A DNA stretch of 64,000 nt from Hymenobacter norwichensis DSM 15439. GTDB taxonomy: Bacteria > Bacteroidota > Bacteroidia > Cytophagales > Hymenobacteraceae. The notes below the pieces were generated by a model. That model saw only the letters and a program-made list of their open reading frames with translations, was not told where the DNA came from and did no database searches. How positions within the stretch are numbered: position 1 is the first letter of the stretch; each line of letters opens with the position of its first letter. Of this stretch, positions 62,917 to 64,000 are shown one piece after another. Where the stretch lies: positions 1,116,267 to 1,180,266 of the forward strand of contig NZ_ATVL01000006.1 of the NCBI RefSeq assembly GCF_000420705.1. Reading direction: 5' to 3'. The position numbers and the translations under genes are program-made.

Positions 62917-64000
62917 TTACGCTGCGCGCAACTGCTTCATCGGCGACTGCTCGAACTTGCTACGAGCATATTCCAAGTCGATAACTAACTCCTTGGTTTC
63001 GGTTTCCGAAGGCATATCGAACATAGCGTCGGTCATTATGCCTTCGCAGATGGAGCGCAAGCCACGGGCGCCGAGGCGGTACTCATCGGCTTTCACCACA
63101 ATATACTCCAAGGCACCTTCCGTAAAGGAGAGTTGCACGTCTTCCATCTCAAACAGCCGTTGGTACTGCTTCACGATAGAGTTCTTGGGCTCCGTGAGAA
63201 TTTTGCGTAGGGTGGCGTGGTCGAGGGGGTTGAGGTGCGTGAGCACCGGCAGGCGGCCAATCAACTCCGGAATCAAGCCGAAAGCTTTCAAGTCTTGAGC
63301 TGTTACGTAGCGCAGGAAATTGTCGGTATCTACCTTTTCTTCTAGCTGGGTTTTAGCAAAGCCAATCGGCTTGGTGTTCAAGCGGCTCTTGATGATGCGC
63401 TCAATGCCTACGAAAGCGCCCCCGCAAATGAAGAGTATGTTTTCGGTGTTTACCGTAATCATCTTCTGCTCGGGGTGCTTGCGGCCACCATGCGGCGGTA
63501 CGTTTACTGTAGTACCTTCCAGCAGTTTCAGCATCGCCTGCTGTACACCTTCGCCGCTCACGTCGCGGGTGATGCTAGGGTTGTCGCTCTTGCGGGCAAT
63601 TTTATCGATTTCGTCGATGTAGACGATGCCACGCTCGGCTGCTTCCACATTGTAGTCAGCTGCTTGTAGCAGGCGCGTCAAAATGCTTTCTACGTCCTCA
63701 CCTACGTAGCCAGCTTCGGTAAGCACAGTAGCATCAGCAATGCAGAAGGGCACTTGCAGAATGTTAGCCAGCATGCGGGTCAAGAATGTTTTACCAGTGC
63801 CAGTTTCGCCCACCATGATGATGTTGGACTTCTCAATCACCACATCATCCTTCTGCGGCTTCTGCATCAGGCGCTTGTAGTGGTTGTATACCGCCACCGA
63901 CATCACTTTCTTGGCTTCGTCTTGGCCCACCACGTACTGGTCGAGATAATCTTTCATCTCCCGCGGCTTCACCAAGTTGAACTTGGGAGTCTTCGAGTTC
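62917..64000 (-). CDS. clpX: ATP-dependent Clp protease ATP-binding subunit ClpX (partial, 5' end outside the window)
   Basis: AAA+ unfoldase that recognises and feeds proteins to ClpP. About 360 C-terminal residues are in the window; the reading frame continues through the right edge ([24 protein letters not shown]), so the zinc-finger N-domain lies beyond. Motifs: Walker [11 protein letters not shown], Walker [11 protein letters not shown], sensor and pore loops, and [23 protein letters not shown]. The C-terminal [17 protein letters not shown] and YARSKFEQ close the small domain. The stop is separated from lpxB by a shared terminator. Confidence 0.95.
   Translation of the reverse strand, partial: NSKTPKFNLVKPREMKDYLDQYVVGQDEAKKVMSVAVYNHYKRLMQKPQKDDVVIEKSNIIMVGETGTGKTFLTRMLANILQVPFCIADATVLTEAGYVGEDVESILTRLLQAADYNVEAAERGIVYIDEIDKIARKSDNPSITRDVSGEGVQQAMLKLLEGTTVNVPPHGGRKHPEQKMITVNTENILFICGGAFVGIERIIKSRLNTKPIGFAKTQLEEKVDTDNFLRYVTAQDLKAFGLIPELIGRLPVLTHLNPLDHATLRKILTEPKNSIVKQYQRLFEMEDVQLSFTEGALEYIVVKADEYRLGARGLRSICEGIMTDAMFDMPSETETKELVIDLEYARSKFEQSPMKQLRAA

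Overview
The window looks like chromosomal DNA of a GC-rich Bacteroidota, most probably a Hymenobacter-like member of the Cytophagales. The evidence is two SusC/SusD pairs, proteins with type IX secretion (T9SS) C-terminal sorting domains, many Cys-anchored lipoproteins, a TTG-N19-TAnnTTTG promoter, almost no Shine-Dalgarno sequences, an HmuY-type heme locus, LpxB and HldD for lipid A and LPS core, and high-GC coding DNA interrupted by AT-rich spacers. No rRNA, tRNA, CRISPR array, phage or insertion sequence was seen. The right edge cuts clpX.

Layout. (1) 0.25-7.5 kb, minus strand: a complete heme-acquisition operon, TonB receptor - hmuY - hmuT - hmuU - hmuV - hmuS. Its promoter at about 7.55-7.58 kb is flanked by two copies of a 17-bp inverted repeat. 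Three copies of a ~100-bp palindromic element lie in or just after the operon. A winged-helix-like protein gene is divergent. (2) 8.3-20.6 kb: two divergent SusCD loci separated by a methyltransferase gene with a one-base frameshift. The left susC has an attenuator-like leader. (3) 20.7-28.9 kb: a NagX-like acyltransferase, a DUF2059 protein, an acyl-CoA ligase, and a GH3 glycosidase/beta-lactamase-fold fusion gene with a small alpha/beta protein gene on each side. (4) 29.1-34.4 kb, minus strand: a three-gene operon of a SWIM zinc-finger protein, a 1072-residue HEAT-like protein (DUF6493-like) and a dual-specificity phosphatase, divergent from a HelD-type helicase. (5) 36.8-47.2 kb: mostly housekeeping and stress genes (exported superoxide dismutase, SDR, DUF885 peptidase-like lipoprotein, aldo/keto reductase, flavin reductase-like protein, DUF71 ATP-pyrophosphatase) plus one T9SS cargo protein. 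(6) 47.2-55.8 kb: a large T9SS beta-helix protein, a metallo-beta-lactamase-fold hydrolase, an HTTM membrane protein, three consecutive secreted Thr/Ser/Gly low-complexity proteins, and a DCC-family thiol oxidoreductase. (7) 55.9-64 kb: MDR oxidoreductase, SnoaL-like protein, HldD, a BtuF/BtuC-type ABC pair without an ATPase, QueD-like enzyme, LpxB and ClpX.

How the genes fit together. The heme operon forms a path from surface capture (HmuY) through the outer membrane (TonB receptor), periplasm (HmuT) and inner membrane (HmuUV) to intracellular heme handling (HmuS). The SusCD pairs import unidentified oligomers. No gene beside them is a clear polysaccharide-degrading enzyme, so their substrates cannot be named. 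Convergent gene pairs are usually separated by strong bidirectional hairpin terminators. The least explained regions are the SWIM/HEAT/phosphatase operon, the HTTM / TTSG-repeat / DCC neighbourhood, and the family of long perfect palindromes.
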